Assembly: GCF_003060865.1 (NCBI RefSeq)
Contig: NZ_CP028918.1
Coordinates: 1,062,001-1,126,000, forward strand
Source: Gemmobacter aquarius
GTDB taxonomy: Bacteria > Pseudomonadota > Alphaproteobacteria > Rhodobacterales > Rhodobacteraceae
Reading direction: 5' to 3'
Length of the DNA: 64,000 bases
The position numbers were made by a program, and so were the translations under genes. Below the pieces are notes generated by a model. The model searched no databases. It was not told where the DNA came from and worked only from the letters and a program-made list of their open reading frames with translations. This document shows positions 44,268 to 61,347 of the stretch, in pieces (the first letter of the stretch is position 1; each line of letters starts with the position of its first letter).

Positions 44268-44731
44268 TCCCCCGCTTTTTCGATCAGGCGCTCGAAGGCG
44301 GCCTTGTTGTCGGAACCGAAGGCGTAAAGCTCGGCGCTCCAGCCGGTCGTCGGGTCTTCGGCGACGAGGCGGCCGTTGTCGTAGCGCACGATGTTGATGG
44401 CCGGGTTGTCCTTGATGCCGTGGACGAGGCGTTCGCGGGCCATGCCTGACTGGATGACGGTGATGAAACCGCCATGGGGCAGGTCGGCAAGCACGGTGCC
44501 ATCGGGGCGTTCGACAACGACGGCTTGCGCCGATTTGCCGATCAGGACGATGGGCGTGGTCTGGATCACGGTGCCTGCGGCGGGGGTGCCGACGCGGTCA
44601 CGGCCTGTCGCGACCGAGTAGCTGGCAAGCGCGAGGGTGGAAAGCGCCAGCGCGGCCATGCCCAAAAGCAGGGTGCGCGGGATCATCTCTTTTTCGCGGT
44701 TCGGGGTGTGTGATGTGCTGTGCATGGTCAT
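44264..44731 (-). CDS. puhC: Photosynthetic complex assembly protein PuhC
   Basis: Membrane-anchored protein of 155 residues needed for normal RC-LH1 assembly. One N-terminal membrane segment (about residues 17-35, LLLGMAALALSTLALASYSV) is followed by a periplasmic domain with VVVERPDGTVLADLPHGGF, VIQSGMARERLVHGI and RYDNGRLVAEDPTTGWSAEL. The start at 44731 follows AAGGGGGAA; ATG 44725 is an alternative two codons later. It lies 7 bases after puhB and overlaps the next gene (ATGA). Confidence 0.92.
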   Translation of the reverse strand: MTMHSTSHTPNREKEMIPRTLLLGMAALALSTLALASYSVATGRDRVGTPAAGTVIQTTPIVLIGKSAQAVVVERPDGTVLADLPHGGFITVIQSGMARERLVHGIKDNPAINIVRYDNGRLVAEDPTTGWSAELYAFGSDNKAAFERLIEKAGE

Positions 44732-44738
44732 TTCCCCC

Positions 44739-45371
44739 TTATTCCGCTGCGACCGCGCCCATGGGCGCTTGGCGTGTGACGACGGGTTGCGAGAGCCGCG
44801 TCTCGGCGGCATCGGACAGGACGCGGGCCACGATGGCGGCATCGGGGATGCAGCGCAGCGCGGGTTCGGTCTGTTTCAGGTGCCAGGGCCGCGCATGCGG
44901 CCACATCTGCAGATAGGCAAGGCGGGTTTCGCCCTGGGTCTGCAAGGCGATGGTGCCTGTGCCGTTCGGCTTCGTCTCGACCGATGCCGAGGCGATCTGC
45001 ACGAAGGGGATGTTATAGGTGACCGAAAGCGCGCCGATCCGCATCAGGACGCGGGCGGTGGTGACGGTATAGATCGTGGCGCGCGACTGTGCCCAAGCAA
45101 GGAACAGGATCACGCCGAAGGCCGCTGCCATCAGCATGGCATAGGGCAGGCCACGGGCGACGGCCATGATGGCCCCGCCGTCGGCAAAACCGTTGGCGGC
45201 TTTCCAGATCACGATCACGGCCATGTAGCCCATGATCCAGTTGAGTTTCCAAGCCTCGCGGGCAAGGGGAAGCACAGAGGGGCGGCCTTGCCAGAGGATG
45301 GATTCCCCCTTTGGCAGGGGCGCCGGAATGCCGGGTGCGGCATCGAAGGCGAAGTCGTCATGGTCTGACAT
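44739..45371 (-). CDS. puhB: Photosynthetic complex assembly protein PuhB
   Basis: Integral membrane protein of 210 residues that assists reaction-centre assembly. The N-terminal LPKGESILWQGRPSVLPLAR is followed by three hydrophobic segments (WIMGYMAVIVIWKA, ARGLPYAMLMAAAFGVILFL and a shorter one) and a PH-like region IYTVTTARVLMRIGALSVTY. It sits between puhA and puhC as in other Rhodobacter-type clusters. Confidence 0.93.
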   Translation of the reverse strand: MSDHDDFAFDAAPGIPAPLPKGESILWQGRPSVLPLAREAWKLNWIMGYMAVIVIWKAANGFADGGAIMAVARGLPYAMLMAAAFGVILFLAWAQSRATIYTVTTARVLMRIGALSVTYNIPFVQIASASVETKPNGTGTIALQTQGETRLAYLQMWPHARPWHLKQTEPALRCIPDAAIVARVLSDAAETRLSQPVVTRQAPMGAVAAE

Positions 45372-45435
45372 CGTTCAGACCCTTTCATGTTGGGGTAAGA
45401 CGGGGCGGCCCGGGCGCAGGCCGCCCCCCTTTTGT

Positions 45436-46206
45436 TCAGAAGCCGCTCTTGCGTTTGGCGGCGTCATACATCCAGCCACCGGCGACGTAGCCCGAGATCT
45501 TGTCTTCCTCGAGTTTGGTCACGGTGGTGAGGGATTTGGTCTGCGGGATGCCCGCAAAGCTGTCGGAGGCGATGGCGCGGACGCGGACGCGGTCGGGCCA
45601 GATGCGGGCCAGCGTCATCGGCACAAGCCGCTTGCCGCCGCCGTTCAGTTCGACTTCGAGGTAGCGCACCAGTTGTTCGGGCGCATCGACCCACATGTCC
45701 GACACGCGACCGACGATTTCGAGATCGGCACCCTGCACCGGCAGGCCGCGCGGATCGCGCCCGGCGCTGACGACAAAGCCCTTGGCCTGACCCATCGGGA
45801 TGATCTTGGCATGGCCGTGGCCATCCAGTTCCGGTTCGTCACGGCGCGGTGCCCAGCTTGCGGGGCCGACACCATCGGCCATCGCATTGCCGGTGGGGGC
45901 ATGCGGGAAGCCTTCGGAGACGGCGGTGCGGGCAAGGGCCAGATCGGTGCGGCGGTGTGCGGCTTCGTTCGCCGCCGAGGGCACCACGACATCGCCTTTG
46001 CCGAAGGGCAGGCGGAAGGTCTTGGGTTTCGGCACGGGGAAGGGGCCCTGGTTCGGGGCGGGCATGCCGTCCTCGGTCTCCAGCGGGTAGCCTTCGCGCA
46101 TGTTTTCGGTTTGCAGGTAATAGACGAGCAGGGCGAAGAAGCCCCAGAAGAGCCAGATGGCAAGGCTTGCCAGATCGAAGTTGCCGAAGAAGTTCACACC
46201 AACCAT
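45436..46206 (-). CDS. puhA: Photosynthetic reaction-centre H subunit
   Basis: H subunit of the type-II reaction centre, 256 residues. The N-terminal [20 protein letters not shown] spans the single membrane helix, followed by [19 protein letters not shown]. Cytoplasmic conserved parts are [38 protein letters not shown] and [19 protein letters not shown]. It lies 18 bases after lhaA, with GGAGGACC ahead of the ATG. The pufLM genes for the other subunits are not in the window. Confidence 0.97.
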   Translation of the reverse strand: MVGVNFFGNFDLASLAIWLFWGFFALLVYYLQTENMREGYPLETEDGMPAPNQGPFPVPKPKTFRLPFGKGDVVVPSAANEAAHRRTDLALARTAVSEGFPHAPTGNAMADGVGPASWAPRRDEPELDGHGHAKIIPMGQAKGFVVSAGRDPRGLPVQGADLEIVGRVSDMWVDAPEQLVRYLEVELNGGGKRLVPMTLARIWPDRVRVRAIASDSFAGIPQTKSLTTVTKLEEDKISGYVAGGWMYDAAKRKSGF

Positions 46207-46224
46207 TTTTTGGTCCTCCGAGGG

Positions 46225-47664
46225 TCAGGTGGGGAATTCGACGATGGCAAGACGCGCATCGCCGGAAGGCTTGGTTTCAGACAGGGGCCGGACGCGGACC
46301 AAGGGGCCGAGCACGGCAAGGGTCGCAAAGAGCAGCCCGATTTCAAGGTGGTAGACGAAAGAGTAGCCGAGGCTGGCGTCGGTCAGGCCAGCGCCCAGCC
46401 AGCCGTTGGTGGCGAGGTGACCGACAAGGTCACGCAACGAGCCGCCGAGGAAGATCGAGGCGCCTTGGGCGGTGGCTTGCGCGGCCCCCCATGCGCCAAG
46501 GGCGATGCCTGCACCGGCGAGGCCGCCGACAGAAAGCTGCATGGCGACGGTCAGGGTCGATATGGCGAAAAGGCCCGAGCCGAAGCCGATCATTCCGGCA
46601 CCGGCGAAGAATAGCGCGGTGGAATGCAAGGGGCCTGCGAAGATGACGGCGACGAAGGCCACGATGCCTGCCAGCAGACCGCGTGCGGCCATGCGGAAGG
46701 GGTCGATGCCTTTCGACAGCCAGCGGGCGGCGAGCAGGAAGCCGATCAAGGCTCCGGCAGCCGACATCGCGGTGAGCAGGGTGGTCTGCGAGACGGAGAG
46801 GCCAAGAATCTCGCCGCCATAGGGTTCGAGAAGCACATCTTGCATGTTGAAGCCGAGCGTGCCGATGACGACGACGACGAGCAGGCGACCTGCGGTGCCG
46901 CTGGCCATCAGGTCGGCCCATGACGAGGAGAAACTGGTGCGCGGGGCGGCGCGTTCCTCGGCGGTCATCGGGCGGAAGCGTTCCTGCTTCCACAGCGCGA
47001 TCAGGTTGAGGACCAGCGTGGCAAGGCCGCAGCCCTGCACGACGCGCACGAGGGTGAGGGGGCTGAAATCGGTGAGCAGCCAGCCGACGATGATGGCCGA
47101 GACACCCATGCCAAGCAGGTTCATGACGTAGAGCAGCGCCACCACGCGGGGCCGCGTCTCGTCGCTGGCGCGGTCGGATGCCAGCGCGAGGCCTGCGGTC
47201 TGCGTCATATGCATGCCGATGCCGGTCATCAGGAAGGCGAGGGCTGCAAGCACTTCGCCCGCGAAGGGCACGTCATAGGTGCGATCGCCCGACAGCACGA
47301 TCAGCGCGAAGGGCATGACGGCAAGGCCGCCCATCTGCCACAGGCTGCCGAACCAGAGGTAAGGCACGCGCTTCCAGCCAAGGGCCGAGCGGTGGGTATC
47401 GGAGCGGTGGCCCAGAAGCGCGCGGAAGGGCGCGACGAGGACGGGAATGGCGATCATGGCGGCGACGACCATGGCGGGCACGGAAAGTTCGACGATCATC
47501 ACGCGGTTCAGCGTGCCCAGAAGCAGGACCGAGGCCATGCCGACCGAGACCTGAAACAGCGACATGCGCAAAAGCTGCATGAGCGACAGGTCTTTTGACG
47601 CCACATCGGCAAAGGGCAGCCAGTTGGCCCCCAGCATTTGCAGATGCTTCTTGCGGATGATCAC
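46225..47664 (-). CDS. lhaA: Light-harvesting 1 assembly protein LhaA (PucC family)
   Basis: Twelve-helix membrane protein of 479 residues, of the PucC/LhaA branch of the major-facilitator fold, needed for LH1 assembly. Features are LLRMSLFQVSVGMASVLLLG, LNRVMIVELSVPA, FRALLGHRSDTHRSALGWKR, GTLGFNMQDVLLEPYGGEIL and GAWGAAQATAQGASIFLGG. The GTG at 47664 overlaps the bchM stop (GTGA) and is chosen over a long antisense extension upstream. A paralogue, the pucC-family gene at 62241, lies in the same window. Confidence 0.92.
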   Translation of the reverse strand: MIIRKKHLQMLGANWLPFADVASKDLSLMQLLRMSLFQVSVGMASVLLLGTLNRVMIVELSVPAMVVAAMIAIPVLVAPFRALLGHRSDTHRSALGWKRVPYLWFGSLWQMGGLAVMPFALIVLSGDRTYDVPFAGEVLAALAFLMTGIGMHMTQTAGLALASDRASDETRPRVVALLYVMNLLGMGVSAIIVGWLLTDFSPLTLVRVVQGCGLATLVLNLIALWKQERFRPMTAEERAAPRTSFSSSWADLMASGTAGRLLVVVVIGTLGFNMQDVLLEPYGGEILGLSVSQTTLLTAMSAAGALIGFLLAARWLSKGIDPFRMAARGLLAGIVAFVAVIFAGPLHSTALFFAGAGMIGFGSGLFAISTLTVAMQLSVGGLAGAGIALGAWGAAQATAQGASIFLGGSLRDLVGHLATNGWLGAGLTDASLGYSFVYHLEIGLLFATLAVLGPLVRVRPLSETKPSGDARLAIVEFPT

Positions 47665-48329
47665 GGCCGGTACTCCAGACATTCCGAGATGTAGAAACCG
47701 CGAGTTACGCGGTCGATGCGCTTGAGCTGCCCTTTGGCATGGGCGGCGATGGTTTCGGCGGCGTGCGGGATCATGGTGGGCGAGCGGTCGGCGCGGGGGA
47801 ACAGCTTGCCCAGCGTGAAGAAGGCCATGAGGAACGGCGTCTTCGGGGCCACGGTAAAGATGATGCCGCCGCGCGTGCGCTGGCCAAGCCGGTTCAGGAT
47901 GCCGCCGATATCGGGGGCGGCGTAGTAGATCAGGCTGTCCATGGCGAGCACGAAGTCGAACCTGCCATGGGCGGCGTCGGTCATGTCTCCGGCAGCAAAG
48001 GTGACGCGCGAGGCCAGCGCCTTGGGCAGGCGGGCCTTGGCGATGCCGATCAATTGCGGCGAGATGTCGACGGCCAGCACGTCGGCTCCGCGACGGGCCA
48101 GTTCTTCGGTCATCGATCCCGTGCCGCAGCCCGCGTCGAGCACGCGGCAACCGCGCAGGTCGGCGGGCAGGCGGCCAAGCATGGTCGCCCGCATAAGGTC
48201 GCGGCCTTCGCGCACGGTCTGGCGGATGCGGCTGACCGGCGCGTCGCTGGTCAGGCGGTCCCAGACCGATGTCGCGCTGTGGTCGAAGTAGCGTTCGACC
48301 CTTTGGCGGGTGGCGGTGTAATCGGCCAT
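47661..48329 (-). CDS. bchM: Mg-protoporphyrin IX O-methyltransferase BchM
   Basis: SAM-dependent methyltransferase of 222 residues, making the 13-propionate methyl ester of Mg-protoporphyrin IX before the cyclase step. The SAM loop VLDAGCGTGSMTEELARRGA, AVDISPQLIGIAKARLP and FDFVLAMDSLIYYAAPDIG are clear. The ATG at 48329 lies two bases after the bchL stop. The stop overlaps the GTG of lhaA. Confidence 0.95.
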   Translation of the reverse strand: MADYTATRQRVERYFDHSATSVWDRLTSDAPVSRIRQTVREGRDLMRATMLGRLPADLRGCRVLDAGCGTGSMTEELARRGADVLAVDISPQLIGIAKARLPKALASRVTFAAGDMTDAAHGRFDFVLAMDSLIYYAAPDIGGILNRLGQRTRGGIIFTVAPKTPFLMAFFTLGKLFPRADRSPTMIPHAAETIAAHAKGQLKRIDRVTRGFYISECLEYRP

Positions 48330-48330
48330 A

Positions 48331-56292
<7,962 letters not shown>

Positions 56293-56335
56293 ATTTCAGC
56301 TTCTTGTGGGTCCAAGGTAGCGACAGGGGGCAGAG

Positions 56336-56353
56336 TGTCAACTGAAACTTACA
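56336..56353. promoter_or_regulatory. PpsR/CrtJ operator 1 (bchF-ppaA intergenic)
   Basis: TGT at 56336, twelve bases and ACA at 56351 match TGT-N12-ACA. It is 44 bases upstream of the bchF start. PpsR, encoded in this window, would repress from here under oxygen. Confidence 0.8.
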
Positions 56354-56478
56354 TATTTTTGCACGACATTGCGTAAAGAGATGCCGGGGGCCCGGGGCTG
56401 ATTTGTCAAGAAACGCAGGATAAATTCCAACAAAAGCGGGTATTTGTGGTGCGCCATGCTGTTTGTGGCGAATGGCAG

Positions 56479-56496
56479 TGTCAATTTGCTTTGACA
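56479..56496. promoter_or_regulatory. PpsR/CrtJ operator 2 (bchF-ppaA intergenic)
   Basis: TGTCAATTTGCTTTGACA fits TGT-N12-ACA and has extended dyad symmetry (TGTCAA/TTGACA). It is 143 bases (start to start) from operator 1, so PpsR could loop the 300-base intergenic region. No gene lies in that region. Confidence 0.85.
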
Positions 56497-56593
56497 TTCC
56501 TGTCGCCGGGGCAGAGATTGGTGCGAAGGATCTTTAGGTCTTGCGTGCGCGGGGTTTTCCCGTGTGCGATCCGAACAGATCCGGGAGCCGGTC

Positions 56594-57409
56594 ATGCAGC
56601 ATCAGATGCAAGGGACGACCGCGCGCCGGATGGAGGGCGTTATGGGCGACGTTACGCGGACCGGAGGCACGGACGGGGTGGCACATTTCGCCGCCGAAGT
56701 CCTCGCACGTTTGGTCAAGAGCGAAGCGGTCGCCGGTTCGGTGCTGAACGAGACGCTCGTGCTGCGGTTGATGCGGGCGGTCTCGACCGGCGATCCGGAG
56801 GCTTTCGGCGCGCTGCGGGCCGATTTCAAGCGGGCGCGCGTGTCGGCTGCGGTGCTGGCCGACCATTACATTCCCGAAGTTGCCCGCAGGTTGGGCAAGG
56901 GCTGGGCCGAGGATTGCGTGACCTTTGCCGATGTCACCATGGGCACGGCGCGCTTGCAGGCGATGCTGCGCGAGATCGGGCAGGACTGGTACGCCGATTC
57001 CGCAGGGGCTGCGGTGGGGCCGACGCTGCTGGTGATCATCCCCGAGGGCGAGCATCACACGCTGGGTGCGATGGTTCTGGCGGCAAGGCTGCGGCGCAGT
57101 GGCGTTTCGGTTTCGCTTCGGATCGGCGATCCGCCCCCTGTGCTTGCAACCTTTGTGCGCGACCGTAGTTTCGATGCTGCGCTGATCTCGGTTGCCTGCC
57201 ACGAAAAGCTTGAAACTTCGGCAAGACTTGTCAAAACGCTGAAGGATGCGACCAAGGGCAGGTTGAAGATTGCGTTGGGCGGGGCGGTGCTTGCAACCGG
57301 GGAATACTGCGCGTCGAACACGGGCGCGGATGTCGTGACCAACGATATCGAAGCGGCGTTGAAGGGGTTGGGATTGCTGGAGCACTCCGCTGAAAGAGAA
57401 CGGGTCTGA
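56594..57409 (+). CDS. ppaA: PpaA/AerR-type cobalamin-binding photosynthesis regulator
   Basis: Protein of 271 residues. A helical N-terminal part (residues 20-130) is followed by a B12-binding domain of the SCHIC/AerR type: VIIPEGEHHTLGAMVLAARL contains His154 and His155, the E-x-H region that coordinates cobalamin in AerR. SLRIGDPPPVLATFVRDRSF and LKIALGGAVLATGEYCASNT complete the Rossmann-like domain. In Rhodobacter capsulatus AerR with B12 antagonises CrtJ/PpsR under light. ATG 56594 follows GGGAGCC; a GTG ten codons upstream is less likely. ppsR follows 60 bases later. Confidence 0.9.
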   Translation: MQHQMQGTTARRMEGVMGDVTRTGGTDGVAHFAAEVLARLVKSEAVAGSVLNETLVLRLMRAVSTGDPEAFGALRADFKRARVSAAVLADHYIPEVARRLGKGWAEDCVTFADVTMGTARLQAMLREIGQDWYADSAGAAVGPTLLVIIPEGEHHTLGAMVLAARLRRSGVSVSLRIGDPPPVLATFVRDRSFDAALISVACHEKLETSARLVKTLKDATKGRLKIALGGAVLATGEYCASNTGADVVTNDIEAALKGLGLLEHSAERERV

Positions 57410-57469
57410 GACGGAACAAGAGGTGCCGTTCCGCTGCTGCGGGGCGGGCCCAAGGAAGCTGGGAACGAC

Positions 57470-58885
57470 GTGACAACTGACGGCAGACATCTTTTGCATG
57501 GCGGAAAGCTTCCGCTGATCGCGCCCGATCTCTTGAGCGAGATTCTGGCGACTGCGTCGGATATCGCGCTTCTGGTTTCGCCGTCGCGTCGGATCATCTC
57601 GGTGATGGTCAACCCGCATCATCGCAGCTTTGGCCAGTTGACCGATTGGGAAGGCGGCAATCTGCGCGATGTGCTGACCGACGAGAGCAACCGCAAGTTC
57701 GAGGCGCGTCTGGCCGATCCGCATGCCAAGCGGATGCCGGGGCTGGCGATCGAGCTGAACCATGCCGATCAGGCGCATTGGGAGTTTCCGGTGCGCTATT
57801 CGATCCATCGCATCGGCAACGACGCTTCCCTGTTGATGATGGGCCGCGACCTGCGCCCCGTGGCCGAGGTGCAGCAGCAGCTTGTGCAGGCGCAACTTGC
57901 GCTCGAGCGCGATTACGAGAATCAGCGCGAGCTGGACACGCGGTACCGCGTGCTGATGGAAGTGTCGCGCGATCCGGTGGTGATGGTGTCGATGGGCACG
58001 GGGCGGATCACCGATCTGAACCCTGCCGCAGCGCTTTTGCTGGGTGGCGTGCGGGCCGATCTGGTGGGTGCGGCCGTCGCGCAGGAATTCGAGGGGCGCA
58101 GGCGCGGCGAGTTTCTGGAAAGCATGTCGAACCTTGCCGTTGCCGAGCGCAACGCACCGATCGAATTGACCGCGCGTCGCTCGCAGAAGCGGGTTTTCGT
58201 CACACCCACTGTGTTTCGTGCGGCCGGCGAGCGGATCTTGCTGTGCCAGCTTGATACCGCGCAGGCGGGCGGCACGGCGACGGATGAATTGGCGGCCAAC
58301 CTTTCGCGGCTTTATCACGAAGGTGTCGACGGGATCGTGTTCTGCGACGCCGAGGGCAATATCCGCGCCGCGAACGAGGCCTTCCTGAACCTGACCGACA
58401 CGGCGAACATGGCCGCGATCAAGGGGCGGTCGATGGCCGATTTCCTTGCGCGCGGGGCGGTCGATCTGCGGGTGCTGATCGACAACGTCAAGCGCACTGG
58501 CCAGTTGCGGATCTATGCCACGCGGCTGACCACCGATTTCATGGGCCAGATCGCGGTCGAGATTTCCGCGACTTGGCTGAACGACCGCCCGAACCCCGTG
58601 CTGGTTCTGGTGGTGCGCGATTCCAGCCGTGCCGATACGATGCGCCGCCCGCCCCTGGGCCAGCATGACGATGGCGTGCGTAACGTGATGGAGTTGGTCG
58701 GGTCGTCGACGCTGAAGGATATCGTGGCCGAGACGACGGATGTGATCGAAAAGATGTGCATCGAGACGGCGCTGGAACTGACGCGCAACAACCGTGTCGC
58801 GGCGGCCGAGATGTTGTCGCTGTCGCGGCAGTCTCTTTACGTGAAGCTGCGGAAATACGGGCTGATCAACAAGGGCGACGAGTAA
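57470..58885 (+). CDS. ppsR: Photosynthesis repressor PpsR/CrtJ
   Basis: Redox-responsive repressor of bch, crt and puc genes, 471 residues with a GTG start. Three PAS-like modules (about residues 15-130, 155-265 and 280-400), joined by a Q-rich helix (VQQQLVQAQLALERDYENQR), precede a Fis-type helix-turn-helix (NNRVAAAEMLSLSRQSLYVK). Cysteines lie at residues 259 (LLCQL), 292 (FCDAEG) and 430 (KMCIETALEL); those at 259 and 430 correspond in position to the redox pair described in PpsR. It would bind the five operators mapped in this window. Confidence 0.94.
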   Translation: MTTDGRHLLHGGKLPLIAPDLLSEILATASDIALLVSPSRRIISVMVNPHHRSFGQLTDWEGGNLRDVLTDESNRKFEARLADPHAKRMPGLAIELNHADQAHWEFPVRYSIHRIGNDASLLMMGRDLRPVAEVQQQLVQAQLALERDYENQRELDTRYRVLMEVSRDPVVMVSMGTGRITDLNPAAALLLGGVRADLVGAAVAQEFEGRRRGEFLESMSNLAVAERNAPIELTARRSQKRVFVTPTVFRAAGERILLCQLDTAQAGGTATDELAANLSRLYHEGVDGIVFCDAEGNIRAANEAFLNLTDTANMAAIKGRSMADFLARGAVDLRVLIDNVKRTGQLRIYATRLTTDFMGQIAVEISATWLNDRPNPVLVLVVRDSSRADTMRRPPLGQHDDGVRNVMELVGSSTLKDIVAETTDVIEKMCIETALELTRNNRVAAAEMLSLSRQSLYVKLRKYGLINKGDE

Positions 58886-58905
58886 CCCCTAAAACTTGCG
58901 CGACT

Positions 58906-58919
58906 TTGACTTGGGTCAA
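58906..58919. promoter_or_regulatory. FNR/FnrL-type box upstream of bchE
   Basis: TTGAC-TTGG-GTCAA is a perfect palindrome of the FNR-family form TTGAy-N4-rTCAA. It lies 18 bases before the PpsR operator and 53 bases before the bchE start, suggesting anaerobic activation of the oxygen-independent cyclase. No fnrL is in the window. Confidence 0.7.
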
Positions 58920-58937
58920 GGTCTGTGCGCCCCAAAC

Positions 58938-58955
58938 TGTCAATCTGGGTTGACA
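58938..58955. promoter_or_regulatory. PpsR/CrtJ operator upstream of bchE
   Basis: TGTCAATCTGGGTTGACA matches TGT-N12-ACA with a TGTCAA/TTGACA dyad. It is 17 bases before the bchE ATG and close downstream of the FNR-type box. Confidence 0.85.
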
Positions 58956-58972
58956 CATGGAGGGCGCGCAGG

Positions 58973-60625
58973 ATGCGGATCGTTTTCGTTCACCCCAATT
59001 ACCATTCCGGCGGGGCCGAGATTGCGGGCAACTGGCCTCCGGCCTGGGTTGCCTATCTGACAGGGTCGCTGCGGGCGGCGGGCTTTCAGGATATCCATTT
59101 CATCGACGCGATGACCTATCACATCGGGCCGGAGGATTTGCGAAAGCGTCTGGCCGAGTTGCAGCCCGATGTGGTGGGCACGACTGCGATCACCCCCGCG
59201 ATCTACGAGGCCGAGGCGGTGTTGCAGATCGCAGCCGAGGTGGTGCCGAATGCGCTGCGGGTGCTGGGGGGCATCCATGCGACCTTCATGTTCCGGCAGG
59301 TGCTGACCGAAGCGCCGCAGGTCGACGTGATCGTGCGCGGCGAGGGCGAAGAGATCATGGTCGCGCTGATGCAGGCCGTCGATCAGGGCCGCTGGCCTGC
59401 GGACCGGCGCAAGATCAAGGGCTTGGCTTTCCTCGACGCGGGCGAGATCGTGGCGACGCAGGCAGCACCCACGGTCAAGGATCTGGACGGGATCAACCCC
59501 GATTGGTCGATTCTCGACTGGGCGAAATACATCTACGTGCCATTGGGCGTGAAGGTGGCGATCCCCAACATGGCGCGGGGCTGTCCCTTTACCTGTTCGT
59601 TCTGTTCGCAATGGAAGTTCTGGCGCGATTACCGTGTGCGCGATCCGAGGAAGGTGGTCGATGAAATCGAGCGGTTGGTGAACGACCACGGGGTCGGGTT
59701 CTTCATTCTTGCCGACGAGGAGCCGACGATCAACAAGAAGAAATTCGTGGAATTCTGTCAGGAGTTGATCGAGCGCGGTCTGAACGACCGGATCAAATGG
59801 GGGATCAACACGCGGGTGACCGATATCTGGCGCGACCGCGACCTGCTGGGGTTCTACCGCAAGGCGGGGCTGGTTCATGTGTCGCTTGGCACCGAGGCGG
59901 CGGCCCAGATGAAGCTGGACATGTTCAACAAGGAAACCACGGTCGCGCAGAACAAGGAAGCGATCCGGCTGCTGCGTGAAGCGGATATTTTCACCGAAGC
60001 CCAGTTCATCGTGGGGCTGGACAACGAGACCGCCGAGACGCTCGAGGAAACCTACCGGATGGCATGGGACTGGCAGCCCGATCTGGCGAATTGGGCGATG
60101 TATACGCCTTGGCCGTTCACGCCGCTGTTTCAGGAAATCCGCGATCAGGTCGAGGTGTTCGACTTTTCCAAATACAATTTCGTCACGCCGATCATGAAGC
60201 CTGCGGCCTTGACGCGGGGGGAATTGCTCGACGGGGTGATGAAGAATTACCGCCGTTTCTACATGAAAAAGGCGCTGTTCCATTACCCGTGGCGCGGCAC
60301 GGGGTTCCGGCGGCGCTATCTGCTCGGGTGTTTGAAAGCGTTTCTGAAGGCGGGGGTGGGGCGCACCTTCTATGATCTTGGCAAGGCGGGCTATTGGGGT
60401 CCGCAGACCAAGGATAAGGTCGATTTCCACTTCGACGGGACGCGCCAGATTGCCGAGGCGCAGATGGCCGATTGGGAGGCGAGTGCCGACCGTGCGGCGC
60501 GGGCTGCGGAACGGCGCCATGCGGTGAAGGTGCAGATGGCCGAGCGCGCCGACGAAAGAAAGGGCTTTGCCCTGCCCGCAGATGCCATGGCCTGCGGCGG
60601 TGGCAAGGACCAGATGGCCGAATGA
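58973..60625 (+). CDS. bchE: Anaerobic Mg-protoporphyrin IX monomethyl ester cyclase BchE
   Basis: Cobalamin-dependent radical SAM enzyme forming ring E without oxygen. The N-terminal B12-binding-type domain ([19 protein letters not shown]... [11 protein letters not shown]) precedes the radical SAM motif C204-x3-C208-x2-C211 (CPFTCSFC). The protein is 550 residues, the normal size. The C-terminal [13 protein letters not shown] is typical of the family end. The ATG at 58973 follows GCGCAGG. The PpsR operator and FNR-type box directly upstream fit anaerobic expression. Its stop overlaps bchJ (ATGA). Together with acsF it gives the cell two cyclases. Confidence 0.95.
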   Translation: MRIVFVHPNYHSGGAEIAGNWPPAWVAYLTGSLRAAGFQDIHFIDAMTYHIGPEDLRKRLAELQPDVVGTTAITPAIYEAEAVLQIAAEVVPNALRVLGGIHATFMFRQVLTEAPQVDVIVRGEGEEIMVALMQAVDQGRWPADRRKIKGLAFLDAGEIVATQAAPTVKDLDGINPDWSILDWAKYIYVPLGVKVAIPNMARGCPFTCSFCSQWKFWRDYRVRDPRKVVDEIERLVNDHGVGFFILADEEPTINKKKFVEFCQELIERGLNDRIKWGINTRVTDIWRDRDLLGFYRKAGLVHVSLGTEAAAQMKLDMFNKETTVAQNKEAIRLLREADIFTEAQFIVGLDNETAETLEETYRMAWDWQPDLANWAMYTPWPFTPLFQEIRDQVEVFDFSKYNFVTPIMKPAALTRGELLDGVMKNYRRFYMKKALFHYPWRGTGFRRRYLLGCLKAFLKAGVGRTFYDLGKAGYWGPQTKDKVDFHFDGTRQIAEAQMADWEASADRAARAAERRHAVKVQMAERADERKGFALPADAMACGGGKDQMAE

Positions 60626-61182
60626 TGCAGGCGCGGATCGGGCCGAATGCGGTGCTGCAACTGGTCGGTGTGCTCGACCGCGATCTGGGTCGTCAGGCGC
60701 GGGACCGTGTCTTTGCCGGGCTGCGCCTGCCGCCACCCGACAGCGGGATGATCCCGCAGGCCGAGGCGATTGCCGCCCATCTTGCGCTGCGGGCAGCCTT
60801 GCCCGAGCGGGCAGACACGCTGCTTGCTGCGGCGGGCGAGGCGACGGCAAGTTACATCCTGCGCCACCGCATCCCCGCCGTGGCGCGGGGGCTGATCAGG
60901 CTTTTGCCTGCCCGCATCGGCGCGCGGGTGCTGGCGCGGGCGATCGAGCGGCACGCCTGGACCTTTGCCGGTTCGGGCAGGTTCCGTGTGGCGGGTCTTT
61001 CGCCCTTGGTCTTTGAATTGCACGACAACCCCCTCGCGCAGGATGGCGCGGCCTGTGTCTGGCATGCCGCCGTGTTCCGGCGGCTGTTCGAACGGCTGGT
61101 CTGGCGCAGGGTGCGAGTGGTCGAAACCCGTTGCGCGGGGCAGGGGGGCGATCTCTGCCGGTTCGAACTCCATCCGGACTGA
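60622..61182 (+). CDS. bchJ: BchJ (4-vinyl reductase-domain protein)
   Basis: Protein of 186 residues with a V4R-type domain, [20 protein letters not shown] followed by [18 protein letters not shown] at the C-terminus. BchJ was proposed as a divinyl protochlorophyllide 8-vinyl reductase but may act as a substrate carrier for BchE or BciA-type enzymes. A bciA gene is not visible here. The ATG at 60622 overlaps the bchE stop; a long upstream extension is a shadow frame. It ends the bchEJ pair before a dispersed repeat. Confidence 0.88.
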   Translation: MMQARIGPNAVLQLVGVLDRDLGRQARDRVFAGLRLPPPDSGMIPQAEAIAAHLALRAALPERADTLLAAAGEATASYILRHRIPAVARGLIRLLPARIGARVLARAIERHAWTFAGSGRFRVAGLSPLVFELHDNPLAQDGAACVWHAAVFRRLFERLVWRRVRVVETRCAGQGGDLCRFELHPD

Positions 61183-61198
61183 CTGCCCCTTTCACGCT

Positions 61199-61258
61199 GG
61201 AAAAATATCCTCGGGGGGAGCCGCGGCACGCGGCGTGGGGGGCAGACAGCCCCCCTTG
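61199..61258. repeat. Dispersed GC-rich repeat between bchJ and bchG
   Basis: GGAAAAATATCCTCGGGGGG, then GCCGCGGCACGCGGC and the hairpin GGGGGGCAGACAGCCCCCC. The last element is identical to that in the copy at about 40048. The CATTTTCTGTC part is replaced by CACGCTGGAAA. It may double as a terminator for bchJ. Confidence 0.75.
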
Positions 61259-61286
61259 TTTGGCAAAGGGTGGTTCTGCACGAAAT

Positions 61287-61304
61287 TGTAAACCTAGCCT
61301 TACA
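61287..61304. promoter_or_regulatory. PpsR/CrtJ operator 1 upstream of bchG
   Basis: TGTAAACCTAGCCTTACA fits TGT-N12-ACA with TGTAA/TTACA dyad symmetry. It is 61 bases before the bchG start. Confidence 0.85.
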
Positions 61305-61328
61305 CATCCTGCTTGCCTGACGTGGCGT

Positions 61329-61346
61329 TGTCCTGTTTAATTGACA
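61329..61346. promoter_or_regulatory. PpsR/CrtJ operator 2, abutting the bchG start codon
   Basis: TGTCCTGTTTAATTGACA fits TGT-N12-ACA. It ends one base before the bchG ATG and lies 42 bases from operator 1 (start to start), about four helical turns, which suits cooperative binding. Confidence 0.75.
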
Positions 61347-61347
61347 G

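Noticed and set aside
56534..58666. 710-codon minus-strand frame opposite ppaA and ppsR
   Set aside because: Antisense artefact of high GC content; composition is Arg/His/Gln-rich and it conflicts with two clear regulators.
58940..60850. 636-codon minus-strand frame opposite bchE
   Set aside because: Shadow frame; BchE with its CxxxCxxC motif is on the plus strand.
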